A DNA stretch of 64,000 bases from Limobrevibacterium gyesilva (GCF_025989185.1 NZ_JAPDNT010000008.1:62001-126000), one strand, 5' to 3'. Shown: positions 1-9,526, numbered from the stretch's first letter. Notes: generated from the sequence alone by a model not told the origin. Program-made: numbers and translations.

Positions 1-767
1 AGGAATGCCGTCAGCGCCGTGTTCGCGAGCGTCAGCGGCGTGTCGTAGATGGCGTTCAGCGCCACCGCGGAGAAGTTCTGGATCCCGCCCGTCGACAGCG
101 AAAGCAGCGTGAAGAACGCCACCAGAGCCAGCACCGCGGGCGTCAGCAGCGACCGGCCGTCAACCGGCCGTGCTGCCGCGCGTGCGGGGGCCGCGCCATC
201 GCTGCCGCGCGTCAGCAGCAGGGGCAGGGCGGCCAGCGGCCCGAGCAGGCCGGCCACGATCAGCGCCGCGCTCAGCCCGGCGGTGGCCGCCAGGACCAGC
301 AATGTCGCGGGGGCGATGGCGCCGCCGAAATAGCCGGCGAAGGTGTGCACCGAGAACGCGCGCCCCATCCGTGCCTCGCCGATTCCCTTGGACAGGATGG
401 CGTAGTCGGCCGGGTGGTAGACGCTGTTGGCGATGCCCGCCAACGCCGATGCCGCCAGCAGCCAGGGATAGGTCGGCACCAGCCCGACCGAGATGAACGC
501 CGCCCCGCCCAGGAACAGCCCGAACACCAGCATGCGCCGCGGCCCTACCCGGTCCACGGCGAAGCCCATCGGCGCCTGCGCCAGGGCCGAGACGACATTG
601 TACACCGTCAGCGCCAGGCCCAGCTCCACGAATCCCACCCCCAGCCGGTCCTTCAGCAGCGGGAACAGCGGCGGCAGCACCAGCATGTGGAAATGGCTGA
701 CGAGATGCGCGGCCGAGATCAGCGCCAGCGTCCGCGTCTCGGTCCTCCTGATGGATGGTTCCGGCAT
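1..767 (-). CDS. MFS transporter, Fsr-like (C-terminus off window)
   Basis: This is the N-terminal 255 residues or so of a major facilitator superfamily permease; the gene runs off the left edge. The reverse-strand translation begins [10 protein letters not shown] and is followed by alternating hydrophobic helices. A loop-2 motif-A-like stretch reads [12 protein letters not shown] segment [12 protein letters not shown] resembles the conserved VFHPE region of fosmidomycin-resistance (Fsr) type transporters. The start at 767 is chosen because AGGAGG lies just inside or upstream and the first helix follows at a normal distance. It is divergent from the AGE-type epimerase gene at 972. The substrate cannot be told from sequence; drug or metabolite export is typical of the family. 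Confidence 0.85.
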   Translation of the reverse strand, partial: MPEPSIRRTETRTLALISAAHLVSHFHMLVLPPLFPLLKDRLGVGFVELGLALTVYNVVSALAQAPMGFAVDRVGPRRMLVFGLFLGGAAFISVGLVPTYPWLLAASALAGIANSVYHPADYAILSKGIGEARMGRAFSVHTFAGYFGGAIAPATLLVLAATAGLSAALIVAGLLGPLAALPLLLTRGSDGAAPARAAARPVDGRSLLTPAVLALVAFFTLLSLSTGGIQNFSAVALNAIYDTPLTLANTALTAF

Positions 768-971
768 GGTGCTTTTGAATGCCCGTTTTTTGCGGCGGAC
801 CCGCTATTCCGGGCCAACTGGATCAACATGTTACTGGCCGGCTGTCCCGGAATTCGCGGGGTGCCTTGGGCGGACGGACATTAGCAGCAGACGGCAAGAC
901 CCGGAAATCCGCCATCGGCACCGCGGCGGCCGGGCATTGCGGGCCCTGGCAAATCCGTCTTTCCTGCGGCC

Positions 972-2105
972 ATGCGCACGGCGACCTTAACCGACTCCCC
1001 GACTGGCTGGCTGATCGAACAGGCTTGGCCGCTGTGGCTGCAGCATGGCGTGGACTGGGCCGCCGGGGCCTTCCACGAGTCGTTGGACCCGGCGACGCTG
1101 ACCTGTCCCGCCCCCTTCCGCCGCCTGCGCGTGGCCGCCCGCCAGACCTACGTGTTCGCCCAGGCCGCGCGCGCCGGCGTGCCGCGCGCCGAGGCGGCGC
1201 TGCGGCTGGGGATGCATTTCCTGCGCACCCATGCTCGCCAGGAAGATGGCGGCTATGCGTGGCGCTTCGGGCTCGACAACGCGCCGATCGACCAGACCCG
1301 CGACCTCTACGACCACGCCTTCGTGCTGCTGGCCTTCGCCGAGGCGGCGGCGGTGCTGCCCGGCGCCGGCCTGGACGGCGATGCGGCGGCGCTGTCGGCC
1401 TATATCGACCGGCATTTCCCGCACCAAGCCGGCGGCTTCCGCGAATCGCTGCCCGATCGCGCGCCGCGCCGGCAGAACCCGCATATGCACCTGCTCGAAG
1501 CCCTGCTCGCGGCACACGAGACGTTCGGCGGATGCCGCTATCTCGATCGGGCGGAGGCGCTGGTCGCCCTGCTGCTCGACCGGCTGCTGCAGCCGGCCGA
1601 AGGCGCGTTGCCGGAGTTCTTCGATCCGTCGCTGCGGCCGCTGCGCGATGCCCAGGGGCGATTCGTCGTGGAGCCCGGGCATCATTTCGAATGGGTCTGG
1701 CTGCTCGACCGCCATCTGCATTTGTCCCGCGCGGCCGGCCGCGAACCGCCGGCCGCGCCGATCGAGGCCGCCATGCGCCGGCTGATGCAGCATGCCGAGG
1801 CGCACGGCATCGACGCGGCCAGCGGCCTGGTGCTGGCCTCCGTCCACAGCGACGGCACGCTTTGCGACCCCGCCATCCGCCTGTGGCCGCAGACCGAGCG
1901 CCTGAAGGCCGCCGCCGCCCGCCCCGATCTGGCCCGCATCGGCGCGGCGCGCTGCCTGGAACTGCTGGGCCTGCATTTCGCCGGTGCCCCGCCTGGCTTG
2001 TGGCAGGAATGGCTGCGGCCCGGCGGCACCGTCGATCGCTCTCCGGCGCCGGCCAGCAGCCTGTATCATCTCACCTGCGCACTGACGGCGGTTGCGGGGA
2101 GATAA
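972..2105 (+). CDS. AGE family epimerase/isomerase
   Basis: This 377-residue protein belongs to the N-acylglucosamine 2-epimerase / aldose-ketose isomerase (AGE, YihS-like) family, which interconverts sugars or amino sugars on an (alpha/alpha)6 barrel. The fit rests on overall length, repeated helix pairs and family-like stretches such as RLRVAARQTYVFAQ, DLYDHAFVLLAFAE, NPHMHLLEALLAA and VEPGHHFEWVWLL. The last two carry the His residues expected in the active site. It is divergent from the MFS gene and convergent with the dehydrogenase operon ending at 2112. Its substrate may be linked to that operon, but this is inference. Confidence 0.9.
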   Translation: MRTATLTDSPTGWLIEQAWPLWLQHGVDWAAGAFHESLDPATLTCPAPFRRLRVAARQTYVFAQAARAGVPRAEAALRLGMHFLRTHARQEDGGYAWRFGLDNAPIDQTRDLYDHAFVLLAFAEAAAVLPGAGLDGDAAALSAYIDRHFPHQAGGFRESLPDRAPRRQNPHMHLLEALLAAHETFGGCRYLDRAEALVALLLDRLLQPAEGALPEFFDPSLRPLRDAQGRFVVEPGHHFEWVWLLDRHLHLSRAAGREPPAAPIEAAMRRLMQHAEAHGIDAASGLVLASVHSDGTLCDPAIRLWPQTERLKAAAARPDLARIGAARCLELLGLHFAGAPPGLWQEWLRPGGTVDRSPAPASSLYHLTCALTAVAGR

Positions 2106-2111
2106 CCCGCG

Positions 2112-3062
2112 CTACTGCACCCGGTGCAGCAACGCTTCGCCCGCCACCAGGCGCCGGCAGTTCTCGGCGGCGATGGACAGGCTGCGGTCGAAGGTGCCGG
2201 TGGTCAGCCACGCCACATGCGGCGCCACCACCACGTTGGGCAGGCGGAACAGCGCGTCGGACGGATCGGCCGGCTCCTGCGCGAACACGTCCAACCCCGC
2301 CGCCCCCAACCGGAAGCTGGCCAAGGCAGCGGCCAATGCCGCCTGGTCCACCAGCCCGCCGCGTGCCGTGTTCACCAGCACCGCGCCGGGCTTCATGCGC
2401 GCGATCGCGGCGGCGTCGATCATCCGTTCGGTGTCCGCCGTCAGCGGCACGTGCAGCGATACCACATCGCTCTCGGCCAGCAGCGCGTCCAGCGGCCGAT
2501 GCTCGCCCACCGCATCGGGCTTCGGCGTGCGCGCCGCATACAGCACGCGGCAACCCAGGGCCGCCAGCACCGGAGCCAGGATGCGCGGCACCGCGCCATA
2601 GCCCACCAGCCCGACGGTGCGCCCCCCGAGCTCGCCCAACCGGTCCTGCACCGCGGGATCTGCACCCCAGGCGCCCGTGCGCAGGCCGGCATCGAATAGC
2701 GGCAGCCGGCGCAGCGCCGCGAGCATCAGCAGCAGCGCCATTTCCGCCACGGCGCGCGAATTGGTGCCGGGCAGGTTGCACACGGGAATGCCGCGCGCCG
2801 CCGCCGCCGCCAGATCGATGGTGTTCACGCCCACGCCGATCTTCTGGATCAGCCGCAGCCGCGGCGCGGCTGCGATCACGGCGGCCGAGCAGGGCTTCAG
2901 CACGTGCCACAGCACCTCGGCCTCCGCCATCGCCGCCAGGAAGGCCGCATCGTCAGGCTCCGGGCATACCGTCACCCGCAGCCCCGGCAGCGTTGCCATG
3001 CGCGCGGCCAGCACCGGGCCGGCGGCGTAGTGGAACACGACGTTCATCGCCACATCCGTCAT
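2112..3062 (-). CDS. D-2-hydroxyacid dehydrogenase (NAD(P)-dependent)
   Basis: A 316-residue D-isomer-specific 2-hydroxyacid dehydrogenase. It reversibly oxidises a 2-hydroxyacid to a 2-oxoacid, like phosphoglycerate dehydrogenase or hydroxypyruvate reductase. The Rossmann motif GYGAVP is at about 154-159. The catalytic triad is visible: Arg234 (NTARGG), Glu263 (AQEPAD) and His282 (APHVAW). The ATG overlaps the TGA of the upstream enolase-like gene (ATGA), so the two are translationally coupled. A second Met five codons in (MNVVFH) is an alternative start. It is the last gene of a kinase - enolase-like - dehydrogenase operon, which suggests a dedicated catabolic route for a hydroxy acid. Confidence 0.92.
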   Translation of the reverse strand: MTDVAMNVVFHYAAGPVLAARMATLPGLRVTVCPEPDDAAFLAAMAEAEVLWHVLKPCSAAVIAAAPRLRLIQKIGVGVNTIDLAAAAARGIPVCNLPGTNSRAVAEMALLLMLAALRRLPLFDAGLRTGAWGADPAVQDRLGELGGRTVGLVGYGAVPRILAPVLAALGCRVLYAARTPKPDAVGEHRPLDALLAESDVVSLHVPLTADTERMIDAAAIARMKPGAVLVNTARGGLVDQAALAAALASFRLGAAGLDVFAQEPADPSDALFRLPNVVVAPHVAWLTTGTFDRSLSIAAENCRRLVAGEALLHRVQ

Positions 3063-4348
3063 CGGCGCGAGCGGCCCAACATGCTGCCGCCGGCGAAGCG
3101 GCCTTCCGGCCCCAGCGCCTCCTCGATGCGCAGCGCCTCGTTCCATTTCGCCATGCGTTCGCTGCGGGCGAAACTGCCCACCTTGAGCTGCCCGACGCCC
3201 CAGCCGATGGCCAGGTGCACGATCGTCACGTCCTCGGTTTCGCCGGAGCGGGCGGAGACGATGCCGCCGTAGCCGACCTCCTTCGCCGCGTTCCAGGCCG
3301 CCAGCGTCTCGGTCAGCGTGCCGCGCTGGTTCGGCTTCAGCAGCACGGCGTTCGCCGCCCCCTGCGCCGCCGCCTCGCGCACGCGGGCGGCCTCGCTCAC
3401 CAGGAAATCGTCGCCGACCACCTGCACCCGGTCGCCGACCGCGCGGGTGAAGGCGGCGAACCCCTCGGCGTCGTCCTCGGCCAGCGGATCCTCGATGGAG
3501 ACGATGGGATAGCGGTCGATCCAGCCGGTCAGCATCCCGATCATGCCGGCGCTGTCCAGTTCGCGCCCTTCCAGGCCCAGCCGGTAGCGCCCGCCCTTGC
3601 CGAACTCCGAGGCCGCGATGTCGAGCGCGATGGCCACCTGCTGGCCCGGAATCAGGCCCGCCCGCTCGATGGCGCGAACCAGCATTTCCAGCGCCTGCTC
3701 GTTGGTGGTGAAGGCCGGCCACCAGCCGCCCTCGTCGGCGACGCCCTGCAGCGTGCCGGCCTCCTGCATCAGCTTGCCGGCGGCGCGGTACACCTCGGCG
3801 GTCCAGTCCAGCGCCTGCGCGAAGCTGGCCGCAGCCGGGCAGACGATCAGGAAATCCTGGATGTCCACCCGCCGCCCGGCATGCGCGCCGCCGCCGAAGA
3901 TCTGGATCTGCGGCAGCGGCAGCAGCGTGGCGTCGTGGCCGCCGAGATGCCGGTACAGCGGGATCCCCGCATGCGCTGCCGCGGCGTGCGCCGCGGCCAT
4001 GGACACGGCGAGGATGGCGTTGGCGCCCAGCCGCGTCTTCGCCGGCGTGCCGTCCAGCGCGATCAGCGCGGCATCCACCGCCGCCTGGTCGGTGCCGTCC
4101 AGCCCGATCACCGCCTCGGTGATCGCGTCGTTCACGTTCGCGACGGCCCGGGTGACATCATAGCCGCCGAACGACGTCCCGCCGTCGCGCAGATCGAGCG
4201 CCTCGCCGGACCCGGTGGAGGCCCCGGCCGGGGCGATGGCGCGGCCCACCCCGCCACCCGCCAGCATCACCTCCGCCTCCACCGTCGGGCGCCCGCGGCT
4301 GTCCCACACGCGGCGGCCATGGACGAAGACGATCTCGGTGTCGCTCAT
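3059..4348 (-). CDS. Enolase-family protein with altered active site
   Basis: This 429-residue protein is clearly an enolase homologue over its full length. It has SRGRPTVE, APAGASTGSGEALDLRDG, LGANAILAVS, the metal ligands Asp243, Glu286 and Asp313, catalytic Glu206 (ADEGG), Lys338 (LLKPNQ) and Lys389 (QLKVGSFARSER). Two normally invariant positions differ. The His of VSHRSGETED is Ala366, although Arg367 is kept. The Glu of MQEF is Asp165. Canonical enolase uses these residues around the phosphate and the leaving hydroxyl, so this may act on a different phosphorylated acid rather than serve glycolysis. It lies between a kinase and a hydroxyacid dehydrogenase with 4-bp overlaps on both sides, which also argues for a special pathway. 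Confidence 0.9.
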   Translation of the reverse strand: MSDTEIVFVHGRRVWDSRGRPTVEAEVMLAGGGVGRAIAPAGASTGSGEALDLRDGGTSFGGYDVTRAVANVNDAITEAVIGLDGTDQAAVDAALIALDGTPAKTRLGANAILAVSMAAAHAAAAHAGIPLYRHLGGHDATLLPLPQIQIFGGGAHAGRRVDIQDFLIVCPAAASFAQALDWTAEVYRAAGKLMQEAGTLQGVADEGGWWPAFTTNEQALEMLVRAIERAGLIPGQQVAIALDIAASEFGKGGRYRLGLEGRELDSAGMIGMLTGWIDRYPIVSIEDPLAEDDAEGFAAFTRAVGDRVQVVGDDFLVSEAARVREAAAQGAANAVLLKPNQRGTLTETLAAWNAAKEVGYGGIVSARSGETEDVTIVHLAIGWGVGQLKVGSFARSERMAKWNEALRIEEALGPEGRFAGGSMLGRSRR

Positions 4349-5352
4349 GTGGTCAGGTCCTCTCTCCAGGCATCGCGGACCTGGGAAAGCCGGTCCGGCG
4401 GGTCGGCGAGCAGGGCGCGGGCGACGCGGCGCACCCGGTCTCGCCCGGCATCCTCGGTGATGTACTCGGCGGGCGACTTGCCATCCACCCGCGCCAGGAA
4501 CAGGCCGGGCAGCAGCCGCGCGGCACGGCCTTCCAGCGCCGCCGGCGCTTCCCAGTCCACGCCGGACAGGTAGCCGTTCACCAATGCGTCGAAACAGGCA
4601 AGGAACCGCTCGCGCGCGGCGGGCGTCCACAGGCATTTCAGCAGCAGGTGGTTCAGGCAGAAGGCGAGGTCGAAGGCCGGGTCGCCCCACCAGGCGCATT
4701 CCGCGTCCAGGAACACAGGCCCGGCCGGCCCGACCAGGATGTTCTTCGGGCTGACATCGCCATGCACCAGCGCCCGCTTGTTGCCCTGCGTCGCCGCCAC
4801 CAGCGCCAGCAGCGCGTCGGCCCGGTCCGGGTGGCGGCGTGCGGTGGCGACCAGATAGGGCTCCAGCCGGATGTCGTAGAAGATGGTGTCGGTGGGAAAC
4901 TCCGCCGCGACCGACGGGTCGGCGGCCGTTGCGGCGTGGATGCGCACCAGGCTCTGCGCCACCGCGCCGGCAAAGCACGGATCGGCGCGGCCGTCGCGCA
5001 ACTCGGTCTTCCACAGCCTGTATTCGGCCGCCGGCAGGAACTGCATGGCCAGCGACCCGCTTTCCGCGTCCTGGCCGAGCAGCGCCGGCGCCGCGCCGGG
5101 CACCGAAGCGGCGGCCCGCCGCATCCAGCGCGCTTCGTAGAGATTGCGCCCGACCGGCGCGCGCCAATCCGCGGCCACCCGCAGCCTGGCCAGCGCCCGC
5201 TTCACGCAGACCGGCCCCTGCGGCAGGTCGATCCGCCAGATGTCCGACGACACCCCCCCGGTCAGCGGCGCGCCGGCCGGCGTGGCGGCGCCCAGCAGCC
5301 CCATGCGGCGCAGGCCGTCCAGAATTTCTGGTGGTGGCGTTGTCTCTCCCAT
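4345..5352 (-). CDS. APH/choline-kinase-like phosphotransferase
   Basis: A 335-residue aminoglycoside-phosphotransferase-fold kinase. The Brenner motif LVHGDVSPKN puts the catalytic base at Asp199 and Asn at 204. The metal-binding segment FLDAECAWWGDPAFDLAF follows, and Lys51 (VCVKRAL) is the likely ATP-binding lysine. Length and motif spacing fit the methylthioribose/fructosamine-kinase-like branch that phosphorylates small metabolites. The start MGETTPPPE is preferred because an upstream in-frame start would extend into the short divergent promoter shared with the GMC gene at 5414. It is the first gene of the operon, so it plausibly makes the phosphorylated acid that the neighbouring enolase paralogue uses (inference). 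Confidence 0.85.
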   Translation of the reverse strand: MGETTPPPEILDGLRRMGLLGAATPAGAPLTGGVSSDIWRIDLPQGPVCVKRALARLRVAADWRAPVGRNLYEARWMRRAAASVPGAAPALLGQDAESGSLAMQFLPAAEYRLWKTELRDGRADPCFAGAVAQSLVRIHAATAADPSVAAEFPTDTIFYDIRLEPYLVATARRHPDRADALLALVAATQGNKRALVHGDVSPKNILVGPAGPVFLDAECAWWGDPAFDLAFCLNHLLLKCLWTPAARERFLACFDALVNGYLSGVDWEAPAALEGRAARLLPGLFLARVDGKSPAEYITEDAGRDRVRRVARALLADPPDRLSQVRDAWREDLTT

Positions 5353-5413
5353 GGCGGCATCCTGTGCGCCGGCGGGATGCGAGGCAACCCGCGCCAGCAG
5401 GGAGAACCCGGCC

Positions 5414-7033
5414 ATGGACACCATCGAAGCGGACTACATCGTCGTCGGCGCCGGTTCGGCCGGCTGCGTTGTCGCCGCGCGGTTGAGCGAGGACCCCTCC
5501 TGCCGCGTGGTGGTGCTGGAAGCCGGCGGCGAGGACACCAGCCCCTGGATCCACATTCCCCTGGGCTACGGCAAGACCATTGCCGACCCGCGTGTGAACT
5601 GGTGCTACGAGACCGAGGCCGATCCCGGCGTGAACGGCCGCAAGATCTTCTGGCCGCGCGGCAAGGTGCTGGGCGGCTCGTCCAGCATCAACGGGCTGCT
5701 GTATGTGCGCGGCCAGGCCGAGGACTTCGACCATTGGCGCCAGCTCGGCAATGTCGGCTGGTCGTTCGACGACGTGCTTGCCTACTTCAAGCGCTCCGAG
5801 GGCCGCCTGGGCGCTGGCGACGAACTGCGCGGGCGCGGCGGCCCGCTTGCGGTCAGCGACCTCGGCGAGCGCGACAACGAGCTGAACGAGGCCTACATCA
5901 AGGCGGCCGAGGAGGTCGGCATCCCCCGCAACCCCGACTACAACGGCCGGGTGCAGGAAGGGGTCGGCTACTTCCAGGTCACCGCCCGCAACGGCCGGCG
6001 CTGCAGTGCCGCGGTGGCCTTCCTGCGCCCGGCGATGAAGCGGGCGAACCTGCGGGTGATCACCCGCGCGCTGGCCGAGCGCGTGCTGTTCGCCGGCAAG
6101 CGCGCCGTCGGCGTCAGCTTCACCCGGGACGGCGATCGCACCACCGTGCGGGCGACGCGCGAGGTGATCCTGTGCGGCGGCGCCGTCAACTCGCCGCAAT
6201 TGCTGATGCTGTCCGGCGTCGGCCCTGCCGAGCATCTGCAGGCCACCGGCGTCGAGGTCACCTACGACCTGCCGGGCGTCGGCGGCAACCTGCAGGACCA
6301 TTTCCAGACGCGCTTCGTCTACAAGTGCAGGTTCCCGATCACCGTGAACGACATCATGATGAGCAAGGTCAAGATGGCGCGCATGGGGCTGCAATACCTG
6401 CTGTTCCGCAGCGGCCCGTTGACCGTCAGCGCCGGCACGGTCGGCATCTTCACCAGGACGCGGCCGGAGCTTGCCTCGCCGGACATCCAGTTCCACTTCA
6501 TCGGCTTCTCCAGCGACCGGCCGGCCGAAGGGCTGCACAAATTCTCCGGCTTCTCGCAGAACGTGTGCCAGCTCCGCCCCGAAAGCCGCGGCGAGATCCT
6601 GCTGAAATCGCCCGATCCCACGGTGGCGCCGGCGATCCATCCGAACTACCTTGCCACCGAGCTCGATCGCTGGACCCTGGTCGAGGGGCTGAAGCTCGGC
6701 CGGCGCATCGCCGAGCGGCCGGTGATGCAGCATTATATCGAGAGCGAATATCTGCCGGGGGCGGACGTGACGACGGATGACGAGTTGCTGGAATATGCGA
6801 AACAATTCGGCGGCACGATCTACCACCCCTGCGGCACCTGCAAGATGGGCCCGGACCCGATGGCGGTGGTGGACGACCAGTTGCGCGTGCACGGACTGAC
6901 CGGCCTGCGTGTCGCCGACGCCTCGATCATGCCCACCATGGTGTCCGGCAACACCAACGCCGCCTGCATCATGATCGGCGAGAGATGCGCCGACTTCGTG
7001 CGCGGCCAGGCAATGGCGCGAGCGGCGGCGTGA
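5414..7033 (+). CDS. GMC family oxidoreductase (choline dehydrogenase-like)
   Basis: A 539-residue FAD-dependent glucose-methanol-choline oxidoreductase that oxidises a primary or secondary alcohol. The dinucleotide-binding GAGSAG is at 12-17. GMC signature 1 is present (KVLGGSSSINGLLYVRG), as is signature 2 (GAVNSPQLLMLSGVG). The active-site pair is His471 (IYHPCGTCKMG) and Asn513 (SGNTNAA). The start at 5414 follows a GGGAGA stretch. No signal peptide is seen, so it is cytoplasmic. It heads a plus-strand operon with the SelA-like gene, whose GTG overlaps its stop, and it is divergent from the kinase operon. Confidence 0.94.
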   Translation: MDTIEADYIVVGAGSAGCVVAARLSEDPSCRVVVLEAGGEDTSPWIHIPLGYGKTIADPRVNWCYETEADPGVNGRKIFWPRGKVLGGSSSINGLLYVRGQAEDFDHWRQLGNVGWSFDDVLAYFKRSEGRLGAGDELRGRGGPLAVSDLGERDNELNEAYIKAAEEVGIPRNPDYNGRVQEGVGYFQVTARNGRRCSAAVAFLRPAMKRANLRVITRALAERVLFAGKRAVGVSFTRDGDRTTVRATREVILCGGAVNSPQLLMLSGVGPAEHLQATGVEVTYDLPGVGGNLQDHFQTRFVYKCRFPITVNDIMMSKVKMARMGLQYLLFRSGPLTVSAGTVGIFTRTRPELASPDIQFHFIGFSSDRPAEGLHKFSGFSQNVCQLRPESRGEILLKSPDPTVAPAIHPNYLATELDRWTLVEGLKLGRRIAERPVMQHYIESEYLPGADVTTDDELLEYAKQFGGTIYHPCGTCKMGPDPMAVVDDQLRVHGLTGLRVADASIMPTMVSGNTNAACIMIGERCADFVRGQAMARAAA

Positions 7034-8187
7034 TCTACGAAACGCTCGGCGTTCCCACGCTGATCAACGCCGCCGGAACCGTCACACGCCTGTCGGGCGG
7101 CATCATGGCGCCGGAAGTGGCGGAAGCGATGCGCCAGGCGTCGCTGGCCTGTGTGGACATGGTGCAGTTGCAGGCCGCCGCCTGCCGCGTCATTCGCGAG
7201 GCCACGGGTGCGCCGGCAGGGATCGTGACATCCGGCGCGTCCGCCGCCGTGCTGCTGGGCGCGGCCGCCTGCCTCGCTGGCCTCGATCCCGGCCGCATGA
7301 ACCGCCTGCCGGAGGTGCCGGACGGCCGGCGCGCCTTCGTCGTGGTGCGCAGCCAACGCAACATGTACGACCGCGCCCTGGTGGTGGCCGGTGCCCGCAT
7401 CGTCGAAGTCGGCATCCCCGACCGCTACAGCGGCCCCGGCGTGCGCGATGCCGCCGCCTGGGAGATCGAGGAGGCGATCGGTCCGGACACGGCCGGCATC
7501 TACTATCTGGCCCAGGCGCAATCGCGCCCGGCGCTGCGCGATGTCGCCAGCATCGCGCGCCGGCACGGCCTGCCGGTGCTTGTGGACGCCGCGGCGCAGC
7601 TGCCGCCGGCCTGCAACCTGAAGCGCTATCTGGACGAGGGAGCCGACCTGGTCTGCTTCAGCGGCGGCAAGGCGATCGGCGGCCCGCAATCCTCGGGCAT
7701 ATTGTGCGGCCGCGCCGACCTCGTTGCCTCCGCCCTGCTGCAGATGCTCGACCTCGATGTCGATCCCGAAACATGGTCGCCGCCGGCGGAGTTCGCCGCA
7801 CTCGCGCAATTGCGCGGCCTGCCGCATCACGGCATCGGCCGTTCCTGCAAGGTGGGCAAGGAGGAGATCGCCGGCCTGCTGGTGGCGCTGCAACGCTTCG
7901 CCGCCGCCGATCCCGCGGCACGGCGCGAAAGCTGGCGCGCCATCCTGCAGACGATCATGGACGCCGCCGGCGGCGACGACCTGCGGATCGCAAGCGGCCC
8001 GGTGCCGATGCTGGCCTGGGATGTCGGGCCGGCGGCGCGCGGGCTGGCGGCGCGCCTGCTGGCAGGCCAGCCGTCCATCGCCTGCAACATGGGGCGCGCC
8101 GACGACGGGGTGCTGTTGTTTCACCCCATGGCGTTGACGCCGGCCCACGCGCATGAGATCGGCTTGCGGCTGCGCACGCTGCGATAA
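7030..8187 (+). CDS. SelA-like PLP-dependent lyase/transferase
   Basis: A 385-residue PLP enzyme of the selenocysteine synthase (SelA)/DgaE-like family. In bacteria that lack the selenocysteine pathway, such proteins are usually sugar-acid or amino-acid ammonia-lyases. The PLP lysine is predicted at Lys214 in SGGKAIGGPQSSG. Family-type segments include PTLINAAGTVTRLSGG and LVDAAAQLPP. The chosen GTG overlaps the TGA of the GMC gene (GTGA), showing translational coupling; a longer upstream start would run deep into the GMC reading frame. No selB, selD or tRNA-Sec gene is visible, so selenium transfer is unlikely. Confidence 0.85.
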   Translation: MIYETLGVPTLINAAGTVTRLSGGIMAPEVAEAMRQASLACVDMVQLQAAACRVIREATGAPAGIVTSGASAAVLLGAAACLAGLDPGRMNRLPEVPDGRRAFVVVRSQRNMYDRALVVAGARIVEVGIPDRYSGPGVRDAAAWEIEEAIGPDTAGIYYLAQAQSRPALRDVASIARRHGLPVLVDAAAQLPPACNLKRYLDEGADLVCFSGGKAIGGPQSSGILCGRADLVASALLQMLDLDVDPETWSPPAEFAALAQLRGLPHHGIGRSCKVGKEEIAGLLVALQRFAAADPAARRESWRAILQTIMDAAGGDDLRIASGPVPMLAWDVGPAARGLAARLLAGQPSIACNMGRADDGVLLFHPMALTPAHAHEIGLRLRTLR

Positions 8188-8219
8188 TTCAAGGCCGCTG
8201 GCCGGCAAGGAGGAAATGA

Positions 8220-9509
8220 ATGGACGTCACCGACATCGGCAGCACCATGCTGGACCACCGCGTGAAGGGCATGCCCGGCGGCATCGCACCGTTCCGGCTC
8301 GATGCGATCGGCGCCCGGGGCTGGAACGTTCTGCGCGAGGACATGACCCTGCCGCTCGCCGTGCTGAAGGATAGTGCGCTCACCCATAACAGCCACTGGA
8401 TGCGCGACTTCCTGGTGCGCTCCCACGCGGTGATCGCGCCGCACGGCAAGACCACGATGGCGCCGCAGCTGTTCGCGCGCCAGATCGAGGACGGCGCCTG
8501 GGCGATCACGCTGGCCACACCGCAGCAGATCCAGATCGCCCGCGATTTCGGCTTCTCGCGCATCGTGCTCGCGAACCAGCTCGTGGGCCGGCAGGCGATC
8601 CGCTACGTGCTCGACGAGTTGAAGCGCGATCCGGCGCTGGATTTCTACTGCCTCGTGGACTCCGAAGCCGGCGTCGCGCAACTCGCCGAAGCCGCGCGCG
8701 CCGCCAAGGTCGGCCGCCCGCTGCAGGTGCTGCTGGAAGGCGGCATGCCAGGCGGCCGCACCGGCTGCCGCGATCGCGAGTCCGGCCTGCGTGTCGCGCG
8801 TGCGGTGAAGGCGGCCGAGCCGTTCCTGACGCTGCGGGGCGTGGAAGGGTTCGAGGGCATCGCCCGCGGCGCCACCCGTGCGGAAATCGAGACGACGGTG
8901 CGCGGCTTCCTCGACCTGCTGATCGATCTTGCGCGCGCCTGTGAAGCCGAAGACCTGTTCACACCGGGCGAGATCATTCTCTCCGCCGGCGGCTCGGCGT
9001 TCTACGACATGGTGCTGGCGCGCTTCATCCATGCCGGACTCAGCCGCCCCACCCGCGTGGTCACGCGCAGCGGCTGCTACCTCACGCATGATTCCGTGAG
9101 CTACCGCCGCTTGTTCGCCGACATCGTCGATCGCACCCCGGCGGCGGCGGCTGGCGGCGGGCTGCAGCCGGCGCTCGAGGTCTGGGCCTATGTCCAGTCG
9201 CGGCCGGAGCCGAACAAGGTGCTGCTGACCATGGGCAAGCGCGACATCTCCGCCGACGATCCGCCGCTGCCGCAGACCTGGTTCCGCCCGGGCAGAGCCG
9301 CGCCGGAAAATGTCGGGCCGGGCCATGTCGTCACCGGGTTGAACGACCAGCATTGCCACATGACCGTTCCGGCGGACTCGCCGCTGCAGGTGGGCGACAT
9401 GGTCTCGTTCGGCGTGTCGCATCCCTGCCTGACCTTCGACAAATGGCAGGTGATCTGCGTGGTGGACGACGCCTACAACGTGACCTCGGCGGTCCGCACG
9501 TTCTTCTGA
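8220..9509 (+). CDS. D-threonine aldolase / D-serine dehydratase-like PLP enzyme
   Basis: A 429-residue fold-type III PLP protein (alanine racemase N-terminal barrel plus the DSD1/D-threonine aldolase C-terminal domain), often annotated as amino acid deaminase. The PLP lysine is Lys77 in APHGKTTMAP. The C-terminal domain shows the expected metal ligands His378/His380 (DQHCHM) and His401/Cys403 (SHPCLTF). It would split or dehydrate a D-beta-hydroxy amino acid. A strong AAGGAGG ribosome site precedes the ATG. It follows the SelA-like gene by 32 bp and probably shares its operon, so D-amino acid handling is a theme here. Confidence 0.9.
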   Translation: MDVTDIGSTMLDHRVKGMPGGIAPFRLDAIGARGWNVLREDMTLPLAVLKDSALTHNSHWMRDFLVRSHAVIAPHGKTTMAPQLFARQIEDGAWAITLATPQQIQIARDFGFSRIVLANQLVGRQAIRYVLDELKRDPALDFYCLVDSEAGVAQLAEAARAAKVGRPLQVLLEGGMPGGRTGCRDRESGLRVARAVKAAEPFLTLRGVEGFEGIARGATRAEIETTVRGFLDLLIDLARACEAEDLFTPGEIILSAGGSAFYDMVLARFIHAGLSRPTRVVTRSGCYLTHDSVSYRRLFADIVDRTPAAAAGGGLQPALEVWAYVQSRPEPNKVLLTMGKRDISADDPPLPQTWFRPGRAAPENVGPGHVVTGLNDQHCHMTVPADSPLQVGDMVSFGVSHPCLTFDKWQVICVVDDAYNVTSAVRTFF

Positions 9510-9526
9510 CGGAGTCTATGGTTTGA

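Noticed and set aside
779-4573. 1264-residue open frame on the plus strand
   Set aside because: It runs antisense through the dehydrogenase and enolase genes, is Arg/Pro/Ala-rich without domains, and reflects high GC content.
7030-8187. Selenocysteine synthase role for the SelA-like gene
   Set aside because: No selB, selD or tRNA-Sec and an operon of catabolic genes; a lyase-like function is more likely.
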